Shown here piece by piece: positions 32,145-41,154 of a stretch of 64,000 bases of DNA. The notes under the pieces were generated by a model that saw only the letters and a list, made by a program, of their open reading frames with translations, had not been told where the DNA came from and did no database searches. Positions within the stretch are counted from its first letter, which is position 1; every line of letters begins with the position of its first letter. This DNA comes from Saprospiraceae bacterium (GTDB lineage Bacteria; Bacteroidota; Bacteroidia; Chitinophagales; Saprospiraceae). The stretch is taken from NCBI GenBank assembly GCA_020630435.1, contig JAHDBJ010000007.1, positions 62,001 to 126,000 on the forward strand, in the 5' to 3' direction. A program made the translations under genes and the position numbers.

Positions 32145-35111
32145 TTATGTCGACGAAGCCTCAAGTTTCATTTCCAAATGAGGAAACTTTTTCCTGAGTT
32201 GATTTAATATCAAAATACATTTGGCTTTATCTCCTTTTGCTATCGTCAACACTAATCTTTCGTATATCGGAATAAGCACTTCCGCAACTTCAGGATTATT
32301 AAGGGCTTCGGTTTCTAGAAAATCGAACACTCGATTTTTAGCAACTCGTCCTTTATTGACTTGTGACAGCAATGTTAAGAAGAATGGTTTGAGTTTTTTT
32401 ATGGTTTGAGGTTTTCCACCAGCGTATTTAGCCAACCATTCGGAAGTCATTTGTTGAATTCGGGCTGAGGGATGTTGGCTCAATTGTAATAAGAAACGAT
32501 ATGCATTTTCTTCTGTAAAATACGTTCGTATCATCTTCGTTCCAAATGCCTGAATATCATCTCGTGTACTATCACAAAGGCTGACTAAAAGTTCTGGTGT
32601 CCAATCTCGAGCTTTAAATTTTTCTTCGGCAAATTTCATCATAAAATGCCGACTGTCTTCCCAATCGGTTTCTAGCAAACGGAGTATTTTATCTGCTTCG
32701 TAAATTGCTTTGGGGCTTTGGTTTTCAATTCGTTGAAAACTCCATTCACGTATATCTTTCAGTTCGTGTTTTCCAAGAGTTACAATGGTCTCCATTTCTA
32801 AATCCGTTCCGTCTGATCGTTGTTTAAGGGTTGAGAATCCGACTTGTTGTGCAGGATACTTTTTCGAATTAAGCATTCGCCACATTCTTTTCGAAGATAA
32901 ACTATTTAAAAATGGACGCATTTGTTCGCTTGTCATCAAATTAGCAATTGAATCATGTATTTCATTAGCTTTACCTCGTAATAAAAAGAAGCTGCTCAAT
33001 GTTTCGACTAAATCTTCTCCAAAGTCATTGTACTTTTGGCTCACTTTAATAGCTATGGGGTTAGCAGCAGCACGAACTTCAGCAATGGGAGAAACACAAA
33101 AACTAGCAACGGCAACTTGTTGTTTATACAAGTCTTCTTCTGGTAATAGACCAAATAACTCTATCCCTCCTGCTCTTACCTTTACACGTTCTGACTCCAT
33201 TAGTTTTAATAACAGATCATGGGGAAAATCTCCTATTGACTTTTTATGATTTTTGATAAAATAAACGGCAAGAAGATTTAATGATTCATTGGAATGATTA
33301 ACCAATTCTCTAAGCTTTTCATCCGTTATTTTTTGAGCGTCTTCTTTTAAATTACATTTCATAAAATCAATCGCCTTTTCGAGTGCAATTGGGTTTTTAT
33401 CATCGTTCTTGGCAATATATTCAAATAAATGTGTAAATAAGTCTTTTGATTCAACTGTGTCTTCAATTGCAGAAGCTATCCATTGGTTAACCGATTCTTT
33501 TGGATGTGTTATCAAGTTAATCACAAAATCAAAGTCCTTCAATAATTCATTTTTCCTTTTTTCCATCCATTGAATTGCAATCTCTTCTGCTTCAGGAACT
33601 GAACAATGTAATAATGCCATGAAAATTGCTCGGTCTTCTTCGTATTTTGAAAAATAGTGCTTTATTGTATCTACTGCAATTTGATTTGTCTCTAAGTATG
33701 GTACGTGTAACATTTTCACAATCTCTTCTGCACTAATATTTTCAGCAAAGTGTGGGTTTGCTTTAAATACTCTAGCTGCAAAATTTTGTACTAATTTAGC
33801 ATGGCTTTCTGCTAATAATCGTACCACTTGAGTATTTGCATTATCCCATAATTTTGGAAATAATTCTACTCGTTTCAATTTATTTAGCTTCACCTCTTTT
33901 CCAACACTTTTCACTCCTACCAACTTAACATCAATTTCAACATTTTTGATTTTTGAATGAATGATCTTATGCATCACCAAATCATTCCAGTGTGGCAAAT
34001 AATAATACTTGTATCTTAAATAATCGTATCGACGAGTTTCTCTATTGTAGTGGTAACGACCAAATGATTCGGTATATGCCGATTTTCCTTGTAAGTCATT
34101 CACCATAAGCAAATAGGAAGTTGCCAAATCTACATATAAAGGGCTAGCCGCAAAACCTGTTTTCAGCAATAAACGAAATAGTCTAGTTTTGAAATACTGT
34201 TTTGATTTTGGTGTAAAGCCAAAGTTTGTATTTTCCTTTTTAGATTCTTTTTCAACTTTTGCCCCCCTTTCATAATATCCTTTGCTATTATAAAATGTAG
34301 CATATTTTCCTTTATACACGTATGTCCAACTATTATTTTTACGCACCCAATCCCCTCTTCTATAGACTCCTGACGTTGGCTCTGAATGATACATTCTCCA
34401 ATAAATCACAGCTACCGTTTCAGCATCATCAAACTGTTCTGCTGCTTTTAATATTTGGCGGACAGGTTTGAAATAATTACCTCTCATAGGAATATCCTTC
34501 AAAATCGTCAATAAAGCATATTTCTCAATTGTTTTATCATGTACTAAGAGATAATAAACATATAACCATGAATTAATTTGGTTATCTTTCAACAATGAAC
34601 GCAAAAAAGTTACAAAACTATTTTCGTCTTTAGAAACAACAGATACAAGCAATTCTGCAGGTAATAAAGAGAGGTGTTCTTCTCGAAGATTTTTTATTTC
34701 ACTTTCTTCTTTTGATAACATCTGTATCGACTGTATGCAAACTAACTTTAGACTTTCACTAATCTTCTTTTTGTTTAAAATATTTTCAATTATGGAGATA
34801 TTATCTGAATTTCCAATTCTTCCTAATGTCCAAACAAAAGCATACTTCTCTACATCCTCCTTTATCAACTTTTTAATTTTCAATACATTATAAAGGCATT
34901 CAGTTAATTTTAGCTCTCCTATCCTCCAAACTAAACGACTTAACTTCCAAGAATTTTCTTGTTCTGCAAAATCAATCATTTTATTGGTTGAAGGTAAGGT
35001 GTACTGACTTTTAGCATTTTCATCTTGCATACACGCTACGGTATATTCCAAGCGAGCTTTTATTGCTTCAATGCTTTCTTGATGATTTTTTGTAGTGTGT
35101 TGCATTTTCAT
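32145..35111 (-). CDS. retron-associated HEAT/ARM-repeat protein
   Basis: ATG 35111 (MKMQHTTKNHQESIEAIKAR) is the start. The frame runs to 35204, but the TATCTTTG promoter box at 35157-35150 lies inside that extension. 988 residues, nearly all helical. Repeats of 35-40 residues with a Leu/Ala/Asp pattern (e.g. RAAANPIAIKVS, RIQQMTSEWLAKY, KVRAGGIELFGLLPEEDLY) occur from about 520 to 980, as in ARM/HEAT solenoids. There is no catalytic motif. It is the first gene of the retron transcript, 158 nt before the SWIM gene. It probably acts as scaffold or effector-regulator. Confidence 0.8.
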   Translation of the reverse strand: MKMQHTTKNHQESIEAIKARLEYTVACMQDENAKSQYTLPSTNKMIDFAEQENSWKLSRLVWRIGELKLTECLYNVLKIKKLIKEDVEKYAFVWTLGRIGNSDNISIIENILNKKKISESLKLVCIQSIQMLSKEESEIKNLREEHLSLLPAELLVSVVSKDENSFVTFLRSLLKDNQINSWLYVYYLLVHDKTIEKYALLTILKDIPMRGNYFKPVRQILKAAEQFDDAETVAVIYWRMYHSEPTSGVYRRGDWVRKNNSWTYVYKGKYATFYNSKGYYERGAKVEKESKKENTNFGFTPKSKQYFKTRLFRLLLKTGFAASPLYVDLATSYLLMVNDLQGKSAYTESFGRYHYNRETRRYDYLRYKYYYLPHWNDLVMHKIIHSKIKNVEIDVKLVGVKSVGKEVKLNKLKRVELFPKLWDNANTQVVRLLAESHAKLVQNFAARVFKANPHFAENISAEEIVKMLHVPYLETNQIAVDTIKHYFSKYEEDRAIFMALLHCSVPEAEEIAIQWMEKRKNELLKDFDFVINLITHPKESVNQWIASAIEDTVESKDLFTHLFEYIAKNDDKNPIALEKAIDFMKCNLKEDAQKITDEKLRELVNHSNESLNLLAVYFIKNHKKSIGDFPHDLLLKLMESERVKVRAGGIELFGLLPEEDLYKQQVAVASFCVSPIAEVRAAANPIAIKVSQKYNDFGEDLVETLSSFFLLRGKANEIHDSIANLMTSEQMRPFLNSLSSKRMWRMLNSKKYPAQQVGFSTLKQRSDGTDLEMETIVTLGKHELKDIREWSFQRIENQSPKAIYEADKILRLLETDWEDSRHFMMKFAEEKFKARDWTPELLVSLCDSTRDDIQAFGTKMIRTYFTEENAYRFLLQLSQHPSARIQQMTSEWLAKYAGGKPQTIKKLKPFFLTLLSQVNKGRVAKNRVFDFLETEALNNPEVAEVLIPIYERLVLTIAKGDKAKCILILNQLRKKFPHLEMKLEASST

Positions 35112-35149
35112 TTTGTTTATACTATTTGTATTTCTTTCTTTCGATATAA

Positions 35150-35180
35150 CAAAGATACGATTATATTTTCTAAAAATGAA
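35150..35180 (-). promoter_or_regulatory. promoter of the retron operon
   Basis: On the minus strand, TATCTTTG (35157-35150) matches the Bacteroidota -7 element. About 21 nt upstream is TTTTC, a weak -33 candidate. The start site would be near 35144, giving a 33-nt leader to ATG 35111. Confidence 0.6.
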
Positions 35181-35332
35181 AACTTTTTGATTAAATTTTA
35201 TCAAAAAAATTAAATTTTAACACTTTTTAATCAAAAAAATTACACTTATCAATATTTACACCTTTTCCAGCTAAAATTATCAGCAGAAAAGAGAAAAAGA
35301 TAGTGTTTTTAAATTTCAAAAAAGTAATTAAA

Positions 35333-35531
35333 TTGTTGTAAAGTATTTTTAATAACTTTGCTGCGTTTTAACTCTACTCCAAGGAATATATCAAAGAAAC
35401 CTAAACTTCATATCATGAAATTAGACTTTCCAAACACGAGAGCAGACTAAAAACTTGAGGCGTTAAGCAACAAAATCGAAAGAAAAAGCAGAAACAGTAA
35501 ACAAATAAATTTACTGTTTGAATTGAAATAG
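35333..35531 (+). other. promoter plus stop-interrupted mini-ORF
   Basis: TAACTTTG at 35353-35360, preceded by TTG at 35333, forms a plausible plus-strand promoter diverging from the retron. ATG 35415 starts MKLDFPNTRAD and then TAA (35448). The same frame continues for 26 codons (KLEALSNKIERKSRN...) to a stop at 35529. It may be a decayed small gene. No family is recognised. Confidence 0.3.
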
Positions 35532-35572
35532 CCATTTTCTTACTCACTCAATCCGAATAATAAAAGATGCTA

Positions 35573-35773
35573 TTAAAATATCTCCTCCATCCCATAATAA
35601 TCAATCGCCTTTTGTTTGAGTGGATTCGTACTCCACTCCTCCCACTCTCCAGTATAGGGGTCATAGCCACATTTCAGCGGCTTACTGTATATATCTTCAG
35701 GGTCTTCTAAATAAGCACAACAATCGGTACAGATATACCGAAACTCGCAATCTTTACATACAGCGAGATTTGA
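35573..35773 (-). pseudogene. C-terminal remnant of a grasp-with-spasm SPASM-domain peptide maturase
   Basis: The minus-strand frame ending in TAA at 35573 reads VCKDCEFRYICTDCCAYLED, then YSKPLKCGYDPYTGEWEEWS and ends AIDYYGMEEIF. This is the characteristic cysteine-rich C terminus of radical SAM/SPASM maturases of the grasp-with-spasm type, whose SPASM cysteines bind auxiliary Fe-S clusters. The radical SAM core (CxxxCxxC) and all upstream parts are missing. The frame is closed by tandem stops at 35774-35779. The gene is clearly truncated. Confidence 0.7.
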
Positions 35774-35938
35774 TTATTAATTTTCACCAAATCTTCATCT
35801 TTACTAATTACAATTGATAAATCATTAATATCACTTTCAATAAAAGAAATATTTTGTCCAATTAATTAAATAGTCTATTATGATTTGAAAATTTATATCT
35901 TTAAATTCTCCGTGAGTATGTATCACATTGTATATTTT
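35764..35938 (-). pseudogene. possible N-terminal remnant of the partner ATP-grasp peptide maturase, frameshifted
   Basis: Two overlapping minus-strand frames read in series. The first is YNVIHTHGEFKDINFQIIID (about 35925-35866). The second, shifted near 35866, is GQNISFIESDINDLSIVISK then DEDLVKINNQIS (to 35764). The order, STD/IIIDYL-like helix then a 'INS-D' strand and 'KINN-ISL', resembles the pre-ATP-grasp domain of grasp-with-spasm ATP-grasp proteins. It runs directly into the SPASM remnant, as if a deletion joined the start of one gene to the end of the next. This assignment is weaker than the SPASM one. Confidence 0.4.
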
Positions 35939-35943
35939 GAAAA

Positions 35944-36975
35944 TTACTCTTTGTATTCTACTTTTACTGCAGTTCCCATATTATATTGATCAATTGCTGT
36001 TTGCTTATCAAAATCTTCTTTCAAATATCTGGTAGATTTATTTACACTTGTAAATATAAACCCATCATCATTGGTTGATAAAAATTTTGTTTTTTTTACA
36101 ATATCATCAATACTATTTGCTAACCATTTTTGACGCATTGAATTCGCTGATTTTTTTCGCTCATCTGACAAATATGGCAACCATATTTTGTTATTTAAAC
36201 TATCAGGCAATAAAGAATGCTTATATTGCTCTGTTGCATAAACTTCAAAAACACCTTTTTCTAAATCATTTTGATACCTCATATATTGTATTGCATATTC
36301 AGGATCAAAACGCCCCGTATGTACTGCAGAATACAAGACTTTCTCCATATCAACTACTGATTTATCATAACTTCTTCGCTGCCCTGTATGGTGAAGAACA
36401 ATATAATGGTTTTGGGTTCTTAAACGTTCTGTATATCCTAACTCCTGATGACTTGGGAAGCCGTCTATTGAATCTGTTATTTCATCAATTATACGTAAAT
36501 TAATTTTTCTATTTGCATTAATCGTATCATCATAAACTTCATATATAGGTCTAAATAACTGATCTCTACTTAACACCTCCTTGATTTTTTTTCGAAACCC
36601 TTCATTATACTCAATTTGCTTTTGGTTTAATAAATTATCCCACTCATTATTTGTAATATATTTATCTACAAAAAAAGATTTCACGAAGTTTAAATCATTA
36701 GAATTATTGATTATTTTTTGAATATTTTTTTCAAGTACTTCTTTTTTATTCAATTTAACACCAACCAATGCTGCATTAAATACATCTTTACCAAATGGTT
36801 TATCTATTTGTTTAAAAGCATTTTCATAGAAATTTAGTGCCGCATTAAATTCATTGTCACAAATATGTAATTCTGCTTGGTTAATTAATTCAAAATACTT
36901 AGGAATATCATATTCTTTTTTGCTCAAACACATTACTAAGAAACAACAACTTGAAAATAAGAAAATGTATTTCAT
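35944..36975 (-). CDS. secreted hypothetical protein with TPR-like N-terminal half
   Basis: The 343-residue protein has an N-terminal signal-like segment (MKYIFLFSSCCFLVMCLS); Cys16 is a poor lipobox. The next 60 residues (LINQAELHICDNEFNAALNF YENAF) look like a tetratricopeptide helix pair. The C-terminal half has LHHTGQRRSYDKS and WLPYLSDERKKSAN, without a known catalytic motif. It directly precedes, in transcription, the degraded ATP-grasp/SPASM remnants, so it may be an accessory gene of the lost RiPP locus. Function is unknown. Confidence 0.6.
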   Translation of the reverse strand: MKYIFLFSSCCFLVMCLSKKEYDIPKYFELINQAELHICDNEFNAALNFYENAFKQIDKPFGKDVFNAALVGVKLNKKEVLEKNIQKIINNSNDLNFVKSFFVDKYITNNEWDNLLNQKQIEYNEGFRKKIKEVLSRDQLFRPIYEVYDDTINANRKINLRIIDEITDSIDGFPSHQELGYTERLRTQNHYIVLHHTGQRRSYDKSVVDMEKVLYSAVHTGRFDPEYAIQYMRYQNDLEKGVFEVYATEQYKHSLLPDSLNNKIWLPYLSDERKKSANSMRQKWLANSIDDIVKKTKFLSTNDDGFIFTSVNKSTRYLKEDFDKQTAIDQYNMGTAVKVEYKE

Positions 36976-37084
36976 TTGATATTTTTACTATTAAACCTAA
37001 ATAAAAACACCTTCTATGATTGTTAGATATATAATAGAAGGGTTAAAATATACAACCCAGCTCTTTTTTATAAAAGATAGTCCT

Positions 37085-37141
37085 AAATTAGGCTTTAACC
37101 TGAATTTTTGATTTTCAAAAATTCAGGTTAAAGCCTAATTT
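37085..37141 (-). terminator. 27-bp-arm palindrome, terminator of the unit ending at 37140
   Basis: AAATTAGGCTTTAACCTGAA... (37085-37111) and 37115-37141 are perfect complements with a 3-nt loop. The stop codon of the 37140-37667 gene lies in the stem. Confidence 0.65.
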
Positions 37142-37667
37142 AAATCCATCGCCTCCTAATATCAATAGACTTTGTATGTTTTAGAAGTATATTTTTGAGT
37201 TGATCAATATCATAATGCTTTTTAATATTGAGTAATAAGGTTAACTCAGTACTTATAATAGCTATATATGACTTTCCTGTTAGAACATATCCCTTTTTGT
37301 AAATAAATCTAGATAGATTAGGATACTTTATTTTAATCACCCCCTTTTTCTTAAATGCAGCTTTCTCTAGGTTTTGAAGTATTTTATCAATTTTTTTTTG
37401 AGAACTACTACTAGCATAATAGTCAAGCATTTTAGAGAATTGTTCCCCTGTATAACCAATCAATGCTCCTCCAACAATCCCTGTCAGTCCCCCTAAAAAT
37501 CCTGCTCCTTCACTTACTCCTAAAAAGATAAGTTTCACTAGTTCACTATAATTGCTTTTAGCTTTTATAATATATAATGCCTCCTCTGTAGCCGCAATAT
37601 GATAATATTCAACAACTCCTGTCTTTACTTTCTGGGATAAGCCTCCAATACTAACTATAATTTGCAT
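37140..37667 (-). CDS. hypothetical protein with glycine-rich membrane segment
   Basis: The 175-residue protein has a beta-rich start (MQIIVSIGGLSQKVKTGVVE YYHIAATEEALYIIKA). A Gly/Ala-rich hydrophobic segment follows (GAGFLGGLTGIVGGALIG), then a basic C-terminal half (KKKGVIKIKYPNLSRFIYKK). The first part resembles PH-like or GRAM-like membrane-associated folds in pattern, but no family can be asserted. It starts 3 nt after the LytTR regulator stop, so the two are almost certainly co-transcribed. Confidence 0.6.
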   Translation of the reverse strand: MQIIVSIGGLSQKVKTGVVEYYHIAATEEALYIIKAKSNYSELVKLIFLGVSEGAGFLGGLTGIVGGALIGYTGEQFSKMLDYYASSSSQKKIDKILQNLEKAAFKKKGVIKIKYPNLSRFIYKKGYVLTGKSYIAIISTELTLLLNIKKHYDIDQLKNILLKHTKSIDIRRRWI

Positions 37668-37670
37668 ATA

Positions 37671-38432
37671 TCAACCTAACATATTCATTTTGTCCAACAA
37701 GACTTGTTTTTTATTTCGACTAACTAATAAACTTTGACCACTCTTAACCTTCACCTCCATTTCATCTAAATTTACGCTTTCAAAAAACATAAGGTTGATG
37801 ATATTGCTGCGATGAATTCTTAAGAAGTGATTTTTCGGAAGGATTTCTTCTAAATAACTTAATTTAAAACGAGTGATGAACTTTTGGTCTCCTACATATA
37901 GGATCGAATAATTTCCATCGGCAATAATACATTGTATAGATTTTATTTCTATCTTATGATAGGCTTTTTTCTTTTTAATAAAAATATAATCTTCCAATAC
38001 AAAATTATCTTCATCTACTTTTTCCTCTTCCTTTGCTACTTTATCTTGTTGTTTTGAAGCGATTGCTTTAAGTGCTACTTCTATTGCTGACTTTAAAGAA
38101 AACTTATTAGCAGGTTTTACCAGATATCCTACAATAAAAGAATTTTGAGCTTGAGCATAGTGTTCTTCATCACCATAACTTGTAATAAATATAATTGGAA
38201 TATTTAAATGCTTAATTCGCTCACCAATTTGTAACCCTGTAAGGTTGCCTTTTATATCAACATCCATTAATATCAAGTCAGGAGGTGTGCTAAAGATTAG
38301 ATCTAAGGCTTCACCAGAGTTATCTACCCTTGCTAATACCTCATAACCTAATTCTTCTACTAGCATTTCTAATTCCAAAGCAAAAGAAAGATTGTCTTCT
38401 ACGATTAATATTTTAACTTTTGTAGTATCCAT
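37671..38432 (-). CDS. LytTR-family response regulator
   Basis: ATG 38432 (MDTTKVKILIVEDNLSFALE) is the start; the longer frame to 38480 adds an unrelated Asn/Leu-rich stretch. 253 residues. The receiver domain (6-125) has the phospho-acceptor Asp in DLILMDVDIKG and the conserved Lys in VGYLVKPANK. The LytTR DNA-binding domain (about 155-250) has FLRIHRSNIINL and SLLVSRNKKQVLLDKM. No cognate kinase is adjacent. The membrane kinase at 41155 has a HisKA rather than a His_kinase domain, so pairing is uncertain. Confidence 0.9.
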   Translation of the reverse strand: MDTTKVKILIVEDNLSFALELEMLVEELGYEVLARVDNSGEALDLIFSTPPDLILMDVDIKGNLTGLQIGERIKHLNIPIIFITSYGDEEHYAQAQNSFIVGYLVKPANKFSLKSAIEVALKAIASKQQDKVAKEEEKVDEDNFVLEDYIFIKKKKAYHKIEIKSIQCIIADGNYSILYVGDQKFITRFKLSYLEEILPKNHFLRIHRSNIINLMFFESVNLDEMEVKVKSGQSLLVSRNKKQVLLDKMNMLG

Positions 38433-39303
38433 TAAAAAGTCTTTGTTAAAGTTTAACAATATAAAGTTTATTAGATTCACTTAGAGCTTCATGTATGAAC
38501 ACTTAATGTTCTAACTAGAGTCATGTAAAACAATGTAAATTCAATCTCAATGTATAGTAAATTTAAAATGTTTATGACTAAAACAATATAATATTCTATT
38601 ATTTTTTCTTAAACAACTAAGGATGGCATACTAAATGTCTTTATTTGCTCTAAATCACACCTAATTTTCTAATAAGAAAATAGATTATCAGTTGTGGAAT
38701 AAAAATAAATAACTTTTGAATTGAAACTAAAAGAAGGAAGAAGTAGTAAAGGTAGAATTAACTATTCCAATATATAGTATACAAAAAATGATACTTACTT
38801 TTTTATCACAAACGATCATCTGCAATATATACTTGGAATAATGCAAAGATAAATAAATCCATTTAAAACCCAAAAGTCCCCTTTGAACTTTTCCAAAGGA
38901 GACTTTTAATCCAAAATATATTATTCTACTTTTTAATTCAAAAAATATAGGGTGTCAAAAAATGTTTTTTGGGGTTTAATTTCATGTTTTGGTTTTGGGG
39001 TGTTTTTTAGGGTTTATTTTTCAATAATGGCTTTAGGGATTTAGAGTTAATTGGGATTTTCAATTCGTGTATTATCTTTTTAATTACAATATAAAGATAC
39101 CATATAAGCTAAGTTTAATTTAGAAAATGGTGTGAATGGTAATATTTTTGGTGTGAACGGTAAGAGATTTGATGTAAAGCATAATTGACTTTTTCTATTG
39201 GTTTATGAATAGTATTTGTATTATATAGAACGCCTCTTTTACTAAAAAAAGCTCCTCTGAACTTTTTCAAGAGGAACTCTTCATCCAAAATATATATTAT
39301 TCT
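38433..39303. other. gene-free stretch holding a second copy of a T9SS-gene flank
   Basis: Hairpin 38871-38908 (AAAGTCCCCTTTG...CAAAGGAGACTTT) and the sequence after it (AATCCAAAATATATTATTCT) match the hairpin/3' flank of the T9SS gene at 39245-39303 (CATCCAAAATATATATTATT). Further on, 39121-39165 (minus strand: ACCATTCACACCATTTT) resembles the upstream region of the same gene near 40965-40985 (ACCATTCATCCCATTTT). It looks like the ends of a duplicated gene whose body is gone. No ORF is supported. Confidence 0.45.
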
Positions 39304-40848
39304 TTATTCACTTTTTATTACTTTTTTGGTATAAACTTCTTCATTTCCTCTTATTCTGATGAGGTATGTTCCTTTTACATATGCCGTCATATCCAACTCC
39401 GTATTTAAATATCCATTCTTCGTATTTAAGGATAGTACTTGGAGTAATTTCCCCGTTATGTTCAAAATACTCACTTCCACTTTATCACTCATCTCTTCTA
39501 GTTGTAATGTAAGTTCCCCATTAGTAGGATTCGGATAAGTATCCACAACTACTTGTTTACTTCCACAATTGTCAATACTTATGATTTGAGAATATTCATA
39601 AGTACCTCCTAGGTCAACTTGCTTCAATCTATAATAGATAGTTCTTCCTTTTACCTTTTCATCTGTATATTCATAAACTTGTCTTTCAGAGCTTGTGCCA
39701 TAGCCTTCAATAATACCAATCGCTTCAAAAGATCTTCCATCTCTACTACGCTCTACTTGGAAATAATCATTTTCTGTTTCAGAAGCTGTAATCCAAGAAA
39801 GCATTACATCATCATTAGCACAAGTAGCATCAAAATGAATAAGTTCTACAGGAGTAACTTCACACCCAGACGTTCCTGTAATATGCATTAGGCTACAGCT
39901 TGCATCTTCTAAGCCCTTAATTGAAACATCATAGTCCGCACCAATAGGATATCTCAATCGTAAAATAGCTGGTGCAATATTTGGATCGATTTGAGGATTA
40001 TCAAAACTCAATTCTTCTGGTTCTACTACGATATCTATAGTCTCCCCAGTATGTTCTACTACAGTAAAACTTCCATTTATAGCACTTACCGTAATAATGA
40101 GTTCATATTCACTTTCATTACATACGATTTCTCTGCTATCTTCCTCTATTCTACATATAGATGTCGCTCCTGCATCTCCACAACCATACCTCGCTTTAAA
40201 GTTGATAGTAAAATCGCCTCCATCTTGATCCCAAACCATAACATAGTAATTCGTAGGTTTAGATAAATCAGGTGTAAAGAAAGGATCTGGTGCCCAGCCA
40301 CTTGTAAAATTAGTCCCACAAATATCGTAAGTTAGATCGTTACAGTCACCACTAAGGTTATTGGCTCCTGTCCCTGCAGTAGGTTTATTGGTATAAAATA
40401 ATGCCCAACCTATATTATCTGGTCCTCCAATGACTTGAAAATCGAATCCTCCAGAAAAAGCTCTGACATCAAAATTTAACCATGTAATTGGTTGTCCTGC
40501 TACCGGCAATTTCAAATCAACGCTATTGTTATTAACAGGATTGATACAATTGGTAAGTGTTGGTAAGGTGAATATATTGGGGTTGTAGACACCATTTGGG
40601 CTTATGCTTGACTGAGTTTCGGCAGCACTTCCACATCTAACAATTCCATTTGGTATAGGGGCATTTGGTCGATCATCTATTGTCCCATCTAATTTCCATG
40701 TTGCACCTTTTGTCCATCTTGTGGCAGTACAAGGAGCTTGAGCAAAACTATTGATGGCTAAAAATAAAAATATTAATGTGCTAAGTAGGGCTGCTAAATT
40801 CGTTGTGATATTGTTGGTTAATACTGGGGAGTTTGTAAAACTTCTCAT
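39304..40848 (-). CDS. secreted protein with T9SS type A sorting domain
   Basis: The 514-residue protein has a signal peptide (hydrophobic LAALLSTLIFLFLAINSFAQ). The mature N-terminal half has several Cys pairs and beta-sandwich character, with DWDQDGGDFTINFKAR-like strands. A domain from about 345 (DATCANDDVMLSWITASETE, FQVERSRDGRSFEAIG) is the fibronectin-III-like module that often precedes sorting domains. The C terminus (YPNPTNGELTLQLEEMSD, VSILNITGKLL, GTYLIRIRG) is a T9SS type A signal. The substrate or function of the N-terminal region is not recognised. Confidence 0.8.
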   Translation of the reverse strand: MRSFTNSPVLTNNITTNLAALLSTLIFLFLAINSFAQAPCTATRWTKGATWKLDGTIDDRPNAPIPNGIVRCGSAAETQSSISPNGVYNPNIFTLPTLTNCINPVNNNSVDLKLPVAGQPITWLNFDVRAFSGGFDFQVIGGPDNIGWALFYTNKPTAGTGANNLSGDCNDLTYDICGTNFTSGWAPDPFFTPDLSKPTNYYVMVWDQDGGDFTINFKARYGCGDAGATSICRIEEDSREIVCNESEYELIITVSAINGSFTVVEHTGETIDIVVEPEELSFDNPQIDPNIAPAILRLRYPIGADYDVSIKGLEDASCSLMHITGTSGCEVTPVELIHFDATCANDDVMLSWITASETENDYFQVERSRDGRSFEAIGIIEGYGTSSERQVYEYTDEKVKGRTIYYRLKQVDLGGTYEYSQIISIDNCGSKQVVVDTYPNPTNGELTLQLEEMSDKVEVSILNITGKLLQVLSLNTKNGYLNTELDMTAYVKGTYLIRIRGNEEVYTKKVIKSE

Positions 40849-41154
40849 AATAATTTTTTTTGGAGTTATTAAAAATGATTAAAAAATTTATTGATTAAAA
40901 AAGGTTAATCTTATTTGTGGATTGAATACGATTGTAAAATTAGGAGCAAAACCAGTTCAAATTTTTAAAATGGGATGAATGGTAGAATTCTTGTGGTGAG
41001 TGTCTTATTTTTTTATTTAAATAATGAAGCTGTTAAAAAATAGAATGATGAATTATTAAACAACTTCAATATCGAAGCATAATCTGAAGCCTTAACAAAT
41101 GATTTTGAAGACCATAAAATGAAACATCTAAACATTTAGGGCGTTTATTTACTT
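40849..41154. other. intergenic region between T9SS gene and histidine kinase
   Basis: It holds the divergent upstream regions of both genes and the uninterrupted intergenic repeat at 41026-41070. No ORF is supported. Confidence 0.5.
41026..41070. repeat. intergenic repeat, copy 2 (uninterrupted)
   Basis: 41026-41057 is 31/32 identical to the reverse complement of 20255-20286, and the following AAACAACTTCAAT matches 20119-20138 in reverse complement. Here the two parts are contiguous, so this copy shows the site without the palindromic element. Confidence 0.75.

Noticed and set aside
32785-33249. 154-codon plus-strand ORF inside the HEAT/ARM gene
   Set aside because: Antisense shadow of a long repeat protein whose own frame has coding character throughout.
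36075-36503. 142-codon plus-strand ORF opposite the secreted hypothetical protein
   Set aside because: The minus-strand frame is longer, has a signal-like start and fits the operon direction; the plus frame is Leu/His/Tyr-rich shadow.
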